DNA of 64,000 nucleotides. Source: Winogradskyella psychrotolerans (lineage in GTDB: Bacteria; Bacteroidota; Bacteroidia; Flavobacteriales; Flavobacteriaceae). Where the stretch lies: positions 1 to 64,000 of the forward strand of contig NZ_JAHKPS010000001.1 in the NCBI RefSeq assembly GCF_018860565.1. The letters run 5' to 3'. The position numbers were made by a program, and so were the translations under genes. Under the pieces are notes generated by a model. That model made no database searches. It worked only from the letters and a program-made list of their open reading frames with translations, and was not told the origin of the DNA. The stretch's first letter is position 1; each line of letters begins with the position of its first letter. This document shows positions 16,008 through 25,146 of this stretch, piece by piece.

Positions 16008-16553
16008 ATGCAGAAATTAGAGACTAAACTTATTAAGCTTTGTAAAAAAGGAAATGACGTTGCTCAAATGCAAGTTTATGATAAGTATAGTCAAGCTATG
16101 TTTACCATTGCTTGTCGTTATTTGAATGAAGAAGATGCAAAGGATGCGATGCAAGAAGGCTTTCTAAAAGCATTTAGACATATTGAAGCTTATAAACCAA
16201 AAGCCACTTTTGGAGTTTGGTTAAAACGTATTATCATTAACCAATGTTTAGACGTTTTAAAGAAAAATAAGTTAGAGTTTGAAGCTGTTGAGGTTTCAGA
16301 CCTGCAGATTACCATTGAGGACGATTGGCAATTTGATACTTCAATTACGAAGCAAGAGATTTTATTTGCCATTGAGCAGTTAAACGAAAAACATAGAATT
16401 GTAGTAAAGCTTTATTTATTAGAAGGCTACGATCACGAAGAGATTTCAGAGATATTAGAGATTCCTATAAAAACATCACGTACGCATCTAAGACGTGGTA
16501 AATTAAAGTTACAAGATCTATTAAAACAAAAGTACAATGAAGCAAGATATTAG
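16008..16553 (+). CDS. RNA polymerase ECF sigma factor (sigma-70 family)
   Basis: This 181-residue protein has only regions 2 and 4, the ECF layout. Region 2 spans about 20-90 with YSQAMFTIACRYLNEEDAKD and DAMQEGFLKAFRHIEAYKP, the polymerase-binding and -10 recognition part. Region 4 spans about 120-175 with LNEKHRIVVKLYLLEGYDHE and ISEILEIPIKTSRTHLRRGK, the helix-turn-helix reading the -35 box. Its end overlaps the next gene by 17 bp. The second gene has one membrane span, as expected of an anti-sigma factor. Confidence 0.95.
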   Translation: MQKLETKLIKLCKKGNDVAQMQVYDKYSQAMFTIACRYLNEEDAKDAMQEGFLKAFRHIEAYKPKATFGVWLKRIIINQCLDVLKKNKLEFEAVEVSDLQITIEDDWQFDTSITKQEILFAIEQLNEKHRIVVKLYLLEGYDHEEISEILEIPIKTSRTHLRRGKLKLQDLLKQKYNEARY

Positions 16554-17058
16554 GACCTTATTTACAGAGGAGGACGATTTAAAACCGCTTCCTAAAAATC
16601 ATAGAAGCGAATTTGCAGATAAGCTTAAGAAGCAATCCAAACCAAAACAAAATCCTTATGCTTGGTTAAGTGCTGCAGCTATTTTAATTATGGCATTAAC
16701 TATAGGGTTTAATGTTATGGAAATGGAATCAAAACCAGAACTAAATCACGTTTCACCAATTATAGCACAAGTAGAAGCCGTAGAGGCAGCATATCTTAAA
16801 GATATTGAAACCGAATGGCAGAGTTTTGTAGCTATTGCAGATGATGCCGTTTTGGTAGAACGTTTCAGAAAAAAGCTGAAAGATTTAGATACAGATTACC
16901 AAGATATTTCTGTTCAGTTTAAAGACGATTCTAATAACATTTTAGTCATTGAAGCACTAGTTGAAAATCTTCAAACACGACTTCAAATTTTAAAAGATAT
17001 TCAAAAGCACATCAACATATTAAATCAAAAAAACGAACAGAATGAAAAATCAATTTAA
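16537..17058 (+). CDS. Putative anti-sigma factor, single-pass membrane protein
   Basis: The 173-residue protein has a charged N-terminal ~40 residues (cytoplasmic, e.g. KPLPKNHRSEFADKLKKQ), one transmembrane helix (AWLSAAAILIMALTIGFNV, about 43-61), and a helical outer domain of ~110 residues that is probably coiled-coil. This topology and position match anti-sigma factors of ECF pairs, although the zinc anti-sigma motif (HxxxCxxC) is absent. Its first 17 bp overlap the sigma gene and its last 17 bp overlap the next gene, so the three are co-expressed. Confidence 0.75.
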   Translation: MKQDIRTLFTEEDDLKPLPKNHRSEFADKLKKQSKPKQNPYAWLSAAAILIMALTIGFNVMEMESKPELNHVSPIIAQVEAVEAAYLKDIETEWQSFVAIADDAVLVERFRKKLKDLDTDYQDISVQFKDDSNNILVIEALVENLQTRLQILKDIQKHINILNQKNEQNEKSI

Positions 17059-18199
17059 AATCTTATTGCTGATGCTCATCACATCATGGTCAATTAATGC
17101 ACAAAAACACGACGTTTATAATATGAGTTTTGATGCTCAAAATATTAAAATATTAGACCTAGACCTAGATGGTACATATGTAGGAATTGAAGAATCTAAG
17201 GATGATAAAATCTATTTTGAATATTCAATTGAATTCGATAATTATTCTAAAAAAGAAATTGAAAAGCAGTTAGAAGGTATTAACACTTCTGCTCAAATTG
17301 TCGAAGATAAATTGATATTTAAAACTAGTAGTACAAATGTATTATCTGATGTTGTGTATAGTATAGAAAGCTTATTTGGTATTACGTTTGAAGGTAATAA
17401 TATATCTTTTAAAGAACCAACAAATAAACATTGGAGAAAATCTAAACAGTATTTCTACAGTCTTAATGATGGTTCTAAAATTAAAAGTCTAAAAGAATAT
17501 CTTAAAAATTTAAAAGGACTTGATGGTAAAGGCGGAACTAAAAAAATTGAGAAAAAGAATGTAAAAACATTAAAAACTAATTTTATAATAAAGTTACCTT
17601 CAGATATCGATTTAAGAGTTGTGGCTGTGAATTCTCACCTAACTTTTAAGTTTGATCTTACGACTCAGGTTAATATAAATTCAAGAAATACCAATCTAAT
17701 GTTTATGGGGATCACTAATCCTTTAAATAATTTTGATATTGTAAACGGTAAATTTAAAAGTAATGAACTCGATGGGGGAGCTTATAAATTTAACCATTTA
17801 AGTGATGTTCAAATAGCTGAGGTGCAAAATTTAACTATTGATAGTGAGTTTTCAACAATGAAAATAGGGGAAGTAGGAGAGCATGTCAGAATAGTAGATT
17901 TTAATGGAAAATTTTGGATTCATAATTTTTCTGAAAATTTCAAAAATTTTCAAATGGATACAGAATATTCGGAAATCAATGTTTTCTATCCTGAAGATAA
18001 TGATTTCTTCCTTACAACGTTTGGGCATGATACTGTACATTATACGGATAATCTAATTACAAAAATCTCACCAAGTAAAAAGAATGAATCTTCAAAAATG
18101 ATGATTATGGGTAAGGAAACGAACCCGAATAAAATTCAAATCAATGCCGTTTATGGCATCATTAGATTTGGGAAAGATTTTATTGAGTTAGGCGAGTAA
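17042..18199 (+). CDS. Secreted adhesin-like (DUF4097-type) protein in the ECF sigma operon
   Basis: This 385-residue protein starts with a signal peptide (FKILLLMLITSWSINAQ). The body repeats short beta-strand segments (e.g. DLDLDGTYVGIEESKDDKIYFEYSI, IIKLPSDIDLRVVAVNSHLTFKF, LTIDSEFSTMKIGEVGEHVRIVDF). The LPSDIDLRV and EYSEINVFYP rhythm suggests a right-handed beta-helix such as the DUF4097 adhesin-like family. It is probably located in the periplasm or on the cell surface, and may be sensed or regulated through the sigma/anti-sigma pair. Function is not known. Confidence 0.72.
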   Translation: MKNQFKILLLMLITSWSINAQKHDVYNMSFDAQNIKILDLDLDGTYVGIEESKDDKIYFEYSIEFDNYSKKEIEKQLEGINTSAQIVEDKLIFKTSSTNVLSDVVYSIESLFGITFEGNNISFKEPTNKHWRKSKQYFYSLNDGSKIKSLKEYLKNLKGLDGKGGTKKIEKKNVKTLKTNFIIKLPSDIDLRVVAVNSHLTFKFDLTTQVNINSRNTNLMFMGITNPLNNFDIVNGKFKSNELDGGAYKFNHLSDVQIAEVQNLTIDSEFSTMKIGEVGEHVRIVDFNGKFWIHNFSENFKNFQMDTEYSEINVFYPEDNDFFLTTFGHDTVHYTDNLITKISPSKKNESSKMMIMGKETNPNKIQINAVYGIIRFGKDFIELGE

Positions 18200-18220
18200 A
18201 GTCAAAAGTTTGTTTAAATG

Positions 18221-18260
18221 AAAAAGCACTTAGGTTAACTAAGTGCTTTTTGTTTTTTTT
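18221..18260. terminator. Terminator after the ECF sigma operon
   Basis: A 13-bp perfect hairpin, AAAAAGCACTTAG (18221-18233) with CTAAGTGCTTTTT (18239-18251), is followed by more Ts. The A-run on its left lets it also serve the convergent helicase gene. Confidence 0.88.
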
Positions 18261-18281
18261 GCTACAGAGCTAACAGCTAAT

Positions 18282-19517
18282 CTAATACCAACGTTTCTTC
18301 TTCTTCTTAGAAGCCTCACTTTTGCGTCCTTTTTTATACTTACTACCTTTCTTTTTATGTACAATAGGTTTGGCTTTAGGATCTAAAGGGTAAGGATGCT
18401 CAGTTTCCACAGGAATCTGAACATTTATAGCATTCTGAATGGTTTTTGCATAACTTTTCTCATCAGCAGAACACATAGAATAGGCTTTCCCTATATGACC
18501 AGCTCGCCCTGTTCTACCAATTCTATGTACATAAGTTTCAGGTACATTGGGCATATCAAAATTAAGAACATTATCTAGTTCGTTAATATCAATACCGCGA
18601 GCAGCAACATCAGTAGCAATCAATACTTTTACATAACCATTTTTAAACTTATTTAGTGCTGTTTGGCGTTCACTTTGTGCTTTATCTCCATGAATACTAT
18701 TTACGGCATAACCATTTTTTAATAAGGTTTGTTCCAATTTATCCACTCCATATTTGGTACGTCTAAAAATAAGAACATTACCTTCAATAGTGTTTCGCAT
18801 TAAATGCAAACACAATTCAATTTTATTGCGTTTAGGGACGTAATACAACCGTTGACTCACGTCTTTTGCAACCGATTTAGTTGGAGTTACATCAATACGT
18901 TCTGGAGTTTTAAGAATGGTATTTGCTAATTCTTCAATTTTAAAAGGAATTGTAGCCGAGAATAATAAGGTTTGTTTGTCTTTAGGACACAAGCGCTCAA
19001 TTTTCTTTATATCATCTATAAAACCCATGTCTAGCATTAAATCGGCTTCATCTAAAACAAAGGTTTCAATATAATCGAGATTAATATAATCTTGCTTATG
19101 CAAATCGAGTAGGCGACCAGGAGTGGCGACTAAAATATCGACCCCTTTTTTCAATACATCAATTTGAGGTTCAATGGATGCACCACCAAAAACAACTAAG
19201 GATGTTAGATTGGTAAACTCAGCGTAAGTCTTAAAATTCTGCTGAATTTGTACTGCTAATTCTCGTGTAGGACTTACGATTAAGGCTCTTATTTTTTTAC
19301 CCTTTTTTGGCGCATCTTGCTTATCGTACAATTGTTGTAAAATAGGTAAGGCAAAAGCAGCTGTTTTTCCTGTTCCGGTTTGAGCAGAAACAATAACATC
19401 TTTGCGGTCTAAAACCAATGGAATAGTACGTTGTTGTACTAAAGTTGGTTCAACATAACCAGAAGCATCAACAGCTTTTAGTAAAGGTTTTATGAGATGT
19501 AAGTCTTTAAATGACAT
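18282..19517 (-). CDS. DEAD/DEAH-box ATP-dependent RNA helicase (RhlE-like)
   Basis: The 411-residue protein has all helicase motifs: the Q-motif region (PTLVQQRTIPLVL), AQTGTGKT (motif I), PTRELAVQ (Ia), VLDEADLML (II), SATIP (III), VAARGIDI (V) and HRIGRTGRAG (VI). A Lys-rich tail (KKKGSKYKKGRKSEASKKKK) probably binds RNA. The start at the ATG of MSFKDLHLIK is chosen; 40 codons upstream are also open but translate an inverted-repeat element and are unlike any helicase N-terminus. Cytoplasmic; it unwinds RNA in ribosome assembly or decay. Confidence 0.93.
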   Translation of the reverse strand: MSFKDLHLIKPLLKAVDASGYVEPTLVQQRTIPLVLDRKDVIVSAQTGTGKTAAFALPILQQLYDKQDAPKKGKKIRALIVSPTRELAVQIQQNFKTYAEFTNLTSLVVFGGASIEPQIDVLKKGVDILVATPGRLLDLHKQDYINLDYIETFVLDEADLMLDMGFIDDIKKIERLCPKDKQTLLFSATIPFKIEELANTILKTPERIDVTPTKSVAKDVSQRLYYVPKRNKIELCLHLMRNTIEGNVLIFRRTKYGVDKLEQTLLKNGYAVNSIHGDKAQSERQTALNKFKNGYVKVLIATDVAARGIDINELDNVLNFDMPNVPETYVHRIGRTGRAGHIGKAYSMCSADEKSYAKTIQNAINVQIPVETEHPYPLDPKAKPIVHKKKGSKYKKGRKSEASKKKKKRWY

Positions 19518-19540
19518 GTGTTTTGTATTTATTAAGTTTG

Positions 19541-19610
19541 TCATTCCTGCGAAAGCAGGAATCCACTTTGTTAAACGTAGCTTGTAGATTCCTGCCTTCG
19601 CAGGAATGAG
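19541..19610. repeat. Pair of inverted palindromic repeats (ATTCCTGC...GCAGGAAT)
   Basis: Each copy is itself a palindrome: ATTCCTGCGAAAGCAGGAAT and ATTCCTGCCTTCGCAGGAAT. The two 23-bp units (19541-19563 and 19588-19610) are inverted relative to each other with one mismatch and a 24-bp spacer. This is a REP-like dispersed repeat, not a terminator, since no T-run follows. Confidence 0.8.
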
Positions 19611-19653
19611 AAACAAGATGTGACTAGCATAGTACAAAGGTAATTGAAATGTT

Positions 19654-20610
19654 TTACCAACGTTCTTGTATCCAATCGTTTTGTTCTTGTTCCGTTAAAA
19701 AAGTCCAAGCAATAAATCTACTGATTTTATGACCTTGTCCCATTTCAATGGTTTTTACTGCAGTAGCATTCACTTTGTCTAAAACTTTATAGGTTGGTTT
19801 TAGTGTCACTTCTTTCGAAATTAAACTTGTAAACCAATAACATTGTTTGCCAAAATGCTTGCTTTCATAAATCATGTCTTTTACAAAGCGTGCTTCACCA
19901 CCTTTGGTCCATAATTCGTTGTGTTGTCCACCAAAATTTAAAAGTGCTTTGTTGGGGCGTTTACCTTTTAGGTTCCTCTGTTTTTTTAAACTTGCTTTTT
20001 GAGCATCTTCGGCAGAGGCATGAAAGGGTGGATTACAAATCGTAAAATCTACTTTTTCTTCTGGTTTTAAGATGTCATAAAAAAAGTTGTTTGCTTTGTC
20101 TTGACGTCTAATTTCTAGAGTAGATCTTAATTTGTAATTTTTTTGCTCTATAGTTTTAGCAGATATAATAGCGGTTTCATCAGTATCACTTCCTATAAAG
20201 GACCAGCCATATTCATGCTGACCAATAATTGGATAGATGCAATTGGCACCAACTCCAATATCTAAGCCTTTTATATGATTTCCTTTTGGAATCACCGAAC
20301 TATTACCTTTTAATAAATCGGAGATATTATGAATATAATCGGCTCTGCCAGGAATTGGTGGGCATAAATAATGCTCAGGAATATCCCAATATTCTAATCC
20401 GTAATGGTGAATTAATAAAGCTTTATTAAGTGCTTTTACAGCTGCAGGATTGAAAAAATCTACAGAATCATCACCATATGTGTTTGGAGCCACATACTTG
20501 GCTAATTCTGGAGAACTTTTTATAAGGGCGTCAAAATTGTAGCGTGATCTATGCTGATTTCTTGGATGAAGTTCTGATTTTACTTGAGGATGTTGTTTTT
20601 TCTTTTCCAA
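19654..20610 (-). CDS. rlmF: 23S rRNA (adenine1618-N6)-methyltransferase RlmF
   Basis: The 318-residue SAM-dependent methyltransferase carries the NPPFHAS catalytic motif of N6-adenine methylases, the SAM-binding LDIGVGANCIYPIIG, and family features (HPRNQHRSRYNFDALI at the N-terminus, FNPAAVKALNKALL). Length agrees with E. coli RlmF (308). The start is a TTG at 20610; a stop lies two codons upstream and no ATG occurs in the first 200 residues, so a rare start codon is the only choice. It sits 16 bp off the repeat-bearing helicase region and is separately transcribed. Confidence 0.93.
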   Translation of the reverse strand: MEKKKQHPQVKSELHPRNQHRSRYNFDALIKSSPELAKYVAPNTYGDDSVDFFNPAAVKALNKALLIHHYGLEYWDIPEHYLCPPIPGRADYIHNISDLLKGNSSVIPKGNHIKGLDIGVGANCIYPIIGQHEYGWSFIGSDTDETAIISAKTIEQKNYKLRSTLEIRRQDKANNFFYDILKPEEKVDFTICNPPFHASAEDAQKASLKKQRNLKGKRPNKALLNFGGQHNELWTKGGEARFVKDMIYESKHFGKQCYWFTSLISKEVTLKPTYKVLDKVNATAVKTIEMGQGHKISRFIAWTFLTEQEQNDWIQERW

Positions 20611-20648
20611 TGCTTAATAATTTATGGAGACAAAGGTAATGGAAAAGA

Positions 20649-20686
20649 AATTGGGTTATTGAGACCTTAGCCCAAATAACCCAATT
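20649..20686 (-). terminator. Terminator of the DUF4377/META gene
   Basis: A 12-bp perfect inverted repeat (AATTGGGTTATT and AATAACCCAATT) with a 14-nt loop is followed on the minus strand by TTCTTTTCC. It lies 26 bp after the stop of the gene at 20712. Confidence 0.65.
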
Positions 20687-20711
20687 CATTTTGAATATAA
20701 TAACAATGAAA

Positions 20712-21392
20712 TTAATCTACTTTTTTGAAACGTAACATTTCGTCACCAGCTTCATTGTAAAAGTATAACGTTAATCCTTCTTTTTTATATGTTGAAATAC
20801 TATTAAATGCTTGGTCAAAACTGTCTGGAATAGCCATATCCATACACATTTTTCGAGTGGATGCTATAGCTCCAAATTCGATAGTATCTGAAGTTATGTT
20901 TTTTATTTGTCCGGTGTAATTATTACAACCATTAGCTCCAGAAGCACGCATTTCAGTGGTGTTTAGTTCAAGCGTTGGCACATTGCTTGTACTTTCTATC
21001 GCTTTACCATTAACATGGGTTGCTGCCCAAATATCATGAATGGCTAATTTGGGATCTTGCTTTTTTTCTAACACTTTTATAAGATCATATTGAATTGAAG
21101 ACGCATCAGCCGGAACGCTTTTAGAATCTAACTGTGTTTCTGCAACTTCAATTTTTTGCAAATAACCAGGTTCAAAATTAAACCCATTTATTGTGGCGTA
21201 AAAATTAGACCATTCCGTATTTTTATAATTATCGGCTTTTGAAACTTGTAAGCAAGTTGTTTTTCCAGCACCAGCATCACAATCAACTTTGGCACTATTT
21301 ACCCAATAGGTTGCCGTCGTTTTTTTTGTTGTGGAGCAGGAGGATAACATTACTGTTAAAATTACTACTGACATTGTTTTTAGTATCGTCAT
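20712..21392 (-). CDS. DUF4377 and META domain-containing lipoprotein
   Basis: The 226-residue lipoprotein has a lipobox at Cys19 (TVMLSSCS). A DUF4377 domain follows at about 28-105 (YWVNSAKVDCDAGAGKTTCL, NGFNFEPGYLQKIEV). A META/HslJ domain covers about 110-225 (IWAATHVNGKAI, PTLELNTTEMRASGANGCNN, AIASTRKMCMDMAIPDSFDQ, LTLYFYNEAGDEMLRF). Two domains that are often separate are fused here. META domains occur in HslJ-type heat-resistance and adhesin-related lipoproteins. Precise function is unknown. Confidence 0.88.
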   Translation of the reverse strand: MTILKTMSVVILTVMLSSCSTTKKTTATYWVNSAKVDCDAGAGKTTCLQVSKADNYKNTEWSNFYATINGFNFEPGYLQKIEVAETQLDSKSVPADASSIQYDLIKVLEKKQDPKLAIHDIWAATHVNGKAIESTSNVPTLELNTTEMRASGANGCNNYTGQIKNITSDTIEFGAIASTRKMCMDMAIPDSFDQAFNSISTYKKEGLTLYFYNEAGDEMLRFKKVD

Positions 21393-21468
21393 AAATATAA
21401 ATATTGGTTATGATAGATGAAAATCAAAAGTCTTGCCAATTTTTAATTTAAACATCATAGTTTAATTA

Positions 21469-24400
21469 CTATTCCATAGTAACGACCAAATCATCTTGTT
21501 TTACCATACTGCCTTCAGCTAAAGTCACCGATTTTATTTTTCCAGATTTATGTGCTGTAACGGTTGTTTCCATTTTCATGGCTTCAATTATAAACAACGG
21601 ATCGTTTTCTTTAACGGTTGTACCTTTTTTTACTAAAACTTTATATAAAGAACCTTGTAAAGGAGCGCCAACTTGGTTGTTGTCTTCTTTGTCTATTTTT
21701 ACATTTTCAACCTTTTTTATATTTAAAGAGGTATCAAAAATTTCAACAAATCGGTTTTCACCATTGACCTTAAAAAATACGGTTCTTACTCCATCGTCAT
21801 TTGGAATACTTACTGAAAGTAATTTTACAATTATCGTTTTTCCTGGTTCAAGCGTAATGTTGGTTTCTTCTTGAAGCTTCATACCAAAAAAGAAATCTTT
21901 AGTTGGTATTAGTGCTATATTTCCGTAGAGTTTATAGTTTTCATGGGCTTTCTCAAAAACTTTTGGATATAACATAAACGATAAGAAATCTTCTATTTCA
22001 ATAGGTCTTGTAAAGCCTTGTTGGAACTTCTTTTTAAAAGCAGCAAATTCTTTAGTAAAATCTACGGGTTTTAAATGGGCATTTGGTCGGTCTGTGTAAG
22101 AGGCTTTATTTTTTAATATAATTTTCTTAAGCGCTTTAGGAAAACCTCCAACAGGTTGACCTAAATCTCCTTTAAAGAAATTGATTACCGATTCTGGAAA
22201 CGAAATCGTTTCGCCACGTTGCATGACATCTTCTGGCGTGAGATTATTAGTTACCATAAAAATAGCCATATCACCAACCACTTTTGAGCTTGGTGTGACT
22301 TTTATGAGGTTGCCAAACATAGTATTGACTTGTGCGTACATTTTCTTGACCTCATCAAAGCGGTCTCCAAGACCTAAGGCAATGGCTTGTGGTCTTAAAT
22401 TTGAATATTGACCACCAGGAATTTCATGTTGATACACCTCAGCTGTTCCTGCTTTTAATCCTGATTCAAAAGGATAGTACATTTCACGTGTATCTTCCCA
22501 ATAGTTTGAAAACTGATTGAGCGTATTTATATCAAAATCATGAGCGCGTTTTTGCCCTTTCATCATTTCAACAACGGCATTAAAATTGGGTTGAGATGTG
22601 AGTCCAGATAAGCCGCCAAGCGCTACATCAACCACATCAACTCCAGCTTCAATGGCTTTTAAGTATGTTGCGGTTTGTAAGGATGAGGTATCATGTGTAT
22701 GAAGATGAATCGGAATATTTACAGTGTCTTTCAAAGCACCAACTAATTCCGTTGCAGCATAAGGTTTTAATAAACCAGCCATATCTTTAATCGCAATCAT
22801 ATGTGCACCTGCATTTTCTAAATCTTTTGCGAGTTGCGTATAATAGTTGAGATTATATTTGCTTTGCTTTGGGTCTAAAATGTCTCCTGTATAACTAATG
22901 GCCGCTTGTGCAATACCACCTGTTTTATCACGAACATAATTAATGCTAGGTTCCATAGCTTTTACCCAATTGAGTGAGTCGAAAATTCTAAAAATGTCAA
23001 CTCCATTTTCCCAAGATTTTTCAACAAACATCTCAATTAAATTATCAGGATAGGCTTTGTAACCCACAGCATTAGAGCCGCGTAATAACATTTGAAACAA
23101 AATATTTGGAACGGCTTTACGTAATTCTCTTAAGCGTGTCCAAGGGCTTTCGTGTAAAAAGCGGTAACAGACATCAAAAGTTGCGCCTCCCCAAACTTCC
23201 ATACTAAAGGTGTTGGGATGGTTTTTTGCAAAGCTTTCGGCCACTTTTAGCATATCATAACTTCGCATACGTGTTGCTAAAAGTGATTGATGCGCATCGC
23301 GCATGGTGGTATCTGTATAATGTATTTTATTGTCGTCTTTAAGCCATTGGCAAAAGGCTTCAGGACCTAATTCTGTTAATAGATCTTTGGTGCCTTTTGG
23401 AAATGCTTCAGAGCGATTATATTTAGGAACTTTAGCTGTTCTAAAAACTTTGGTGTTATCAATATTTTTGACATCAGAATTACCGTTAACAATTACTTCA
23501 GCTAAGAAGTTCACTGCTTTAGTGGTTCGGTCTTGAGGTAGTTTTATTTCGAATAATGAAGGCGTATTTTGAATAAAATTTACCGTGACTTTTCCTTCTT
23601 TAAAGGTCTCATGCTGAATGACATTTTGAAGAAAATGAATATTGGTTTTTACACCTCTAATTCTAAATTCTTTTAAGGCACGTGTCATTTTCCGAACCGC
23701 TCCATCGAGTGTTCTACCATGTGCAGACACTTTTACAAGCATAGAATCGAAAAACGGACTCACGTTATACCCTTGATAAATACTGCCAGCATCTAAACGA
23801 ATTCCCATTCCTGAAGCACTTCGGTAAGTGGTAATATTACCGTAATCTGGTGTGAAATTGTTTTCAGGATCTTCAGTTGTCAATCGACATTGCAAAGCAA
23901 AACCATAGGTTTGTAAGGATTCTTGATCGTATATTTTTATTTGTTGATCCGATAATTTATAACCACCAGCAATGAATATTTGGGTTTTTACCAAATCAAT
24001 ACCAGTAACCATTTCGGTGACCGTATGTTCTACCTGAATTCTTGGGTTGACTTCAATAAAATAGATATTGTCTTGTTGATCTACTAAAAATTCAACCGTA
24101 CCAATGTTATTATAGTTGACTTCAGAGGTAATGGCAACAGCATATTTGTATAAGGCATCTTTTACCTTTTGAGATATATTATAAGATGGAGCAACTTCAA
24201 CAACTTTTTGATGACGACGTTGCACAGAACAGTCACGTTCAAATAAATGTCTAATATTACCATGTCTGTCGGCTACAATTTGTACTTCAATATGTTTAGG
24301 GTTCTCGACATACTTTTCTAAAAACATGGTATCGTCACCAAAAGCGTTTAAGGCTTCGTTTTTAGCGGAATCAAAATGTTGTTCTAGGTCTTTATCATTT

Positions 24401-24921
24401 CTAACCACGCGCATCCCACGTCCACCACCTCCAGAAGCAGCTTTTAGCATTAATGGATAACCGATGGTATTAGCTTCTGAAAGTGCAATTTGTAAAGAGC
24501 TAAGGTCTTTTTTATTGCTTTCTATAATGGGAACATTACATTTTACAGCGATTTTCTTAGCGGTAATTTTATCACCCAAAGCATCCATAACTTCAGGGTC
24601 TGGACCAATAAAAATAATGTCGTTTTCTGCACACCGTCTCGCAAATTCTGAGTTTTCAGATAAAAAACCATAACCAGGATGAATAGCATCTACATTTTTT
24701 TCTTTTGCTAAAGCCACAATTTCATCAATATCTAAATAAGGCTTTAGAGGATCGTTGTCTTCACCTATTTGATATGATTCATCTGCTTTATTTCTGTGTT
24801 GCGAATAGCGATCTTCATAGGTGTAAATAGCAACTGTAGAAATGTTAAGTTCTGCACATGCTCTTAAAATACGAATAGCGATCTCACTTCGGTTAGCAAC
24901 TAATATTTTTTTGATCTTCAT
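21469..24921 (-). CDS. pyc: Pyruvate carboxylase
   Basis: This is a full-length single-chain enzyme of 1150 residues, usual for the alpha4 form. The N-terminal biotin carboxylase domain (1 to ~450) shows LKAASGGGGRGMRVV, FLEKYVENPKHIEVQ and VNPRIQVEHTVTE. The carboxyltransferase domain (about 530-800) shows TTMRDAHQSLLATRMR, VWGGATFDVCYRFL and LHTHDTSSLQ. The C-terminal biotin carrier domain has EAMKMETTV with the biotinylated Lys1116. It makes oxaloacetate from pyruvate and bicarbonate, an anaplerotic step. The gene is flanked by long gaps and appears monocistronic. Confidence 0.98.
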   Translation of the reverse strand: MKIKKILVANRSEIAIRILRACAELNISTVAIYTYEDRYSQHRNKADESYQIGEDNDPLKPYLDIDEIVALAKEKNVDAIHPGYGFLSENSEFARRCAENDIIFIGPDPEVMDALGDKITAKKIAVKCNVPIIESNKKDLSSLQIALSEANTIGYPLMLKAASGGGGRGMRVVRNDKDLEQHFDSAKNEALNAFGDDTMFLEKYVENPKHIEVQIVADRHGNIRHLFERDCSVQRRHQKVVEVAPSYNISQKVKDALYKYAVAITSEVNYNNIGTVEFLVDQQDNIYFIEVNPRIQVEHTVTEMVTGIDLVKTQIFIAGGYKLSDQQIKIYDQESLQTYGFALQCRLTTEDPENNFTPDYGNITTYRSASGMGIRLDAGSIYQGYNVSPFFDSMLVKVSAHGRTLDGAVRKMTRALKEFRIRGVKTNIHFLQNVIQHETFKEGKVTVNFIQNTPSLFEIKLPQDRTTKAVNFLAEVIVNGNSDVKNIDNTKVFRTAKVPKYNRSEAFPKGTKDLLTELGPEAFCQWLKDDNKIHYTDTTMRDAHQSLLATRMRSYDMLKVAESFAKNHPNTFSMEVWGGATFDVCYRFLHESPWTRLRELRKAVPNILFQMLLRGSNAVGYKAYPDNLIEMFVEKSWENGVDIFRIFDSLNWVKAMEPSINYVRDKTGGIAQAAISYTGDILDPKQSKYNLNYYTQLAKDLENAGAHMIAIKDMAGLLKPYAATELVGALKDTVNIPIHLHTHDTSSLQTATYLKAIEAGVDVVDVALGGLSGLTSQPNFNAVVEMMKGQKRAHDFDINTLNQFSNYWEDTREMYYPFESGLKAGTAEVYQHEIPGGQYSNLRPQAIALGLGDRFDEVKKMYAQVNTMFGNLIKVTPSSKVVGDMAIFMVTNNLTPEDVMQRGETISFPESVINFFKGDLGQPVGGFPKALKKIILKNKASYTDRPNAHLKPVDFTKEFAAFKKKFQQGFTRPIEIEDFLSFMLYPKVFEKAHENYKLYGNIALIPTKDFFFGMKLQEETNITLEPGKTIIVKLLSVSIPNDDGVRTVFFKVNGENRFVEIFDTSLNIKKVENVKIDKEDNNQVGAPLQGSLYKVLVKKGTTVKENDPLFIIEAMKMETTVTAHKSGKIKSVTLAEGSMVKQDDLVVTME

Positions 24922-25146
24922 GAGTGTGTTAATGTGTTGGTATTGTTTTGGTTAAATGTTTTAATGCTAGAGTTGAAAATCTAATTTGTGATAATTTATA
25001 TTATGAAAATAATATTAACTATAACGTTTTCGTGAAAGTTACATAAATTATCAATAAGCTACATTTTTGTAGGTAGAAATTAGGTGTGTGGTTGAATAAT
25101 AACTATAACCTGATTCAATTATCGAATAAATCTTATTGTGAATGGT

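Noticed and set aside
18282..19637. Longer start for the DEAD-box helicase
   Set aside because: The extra 40 codons translate an inverted-repeat element and do not resemble a helicase N-terminus; ATG at 19517 fits the family.
20974..21000. TTGGCAC-N5-TTGT inside the DUF4377/META gene (plus strand), similar to the sigma-54-like motif
   Set aside because: It lies within coding sequence on the antisense strand with no structured element or terminator downstream; one such match is expected by chance.
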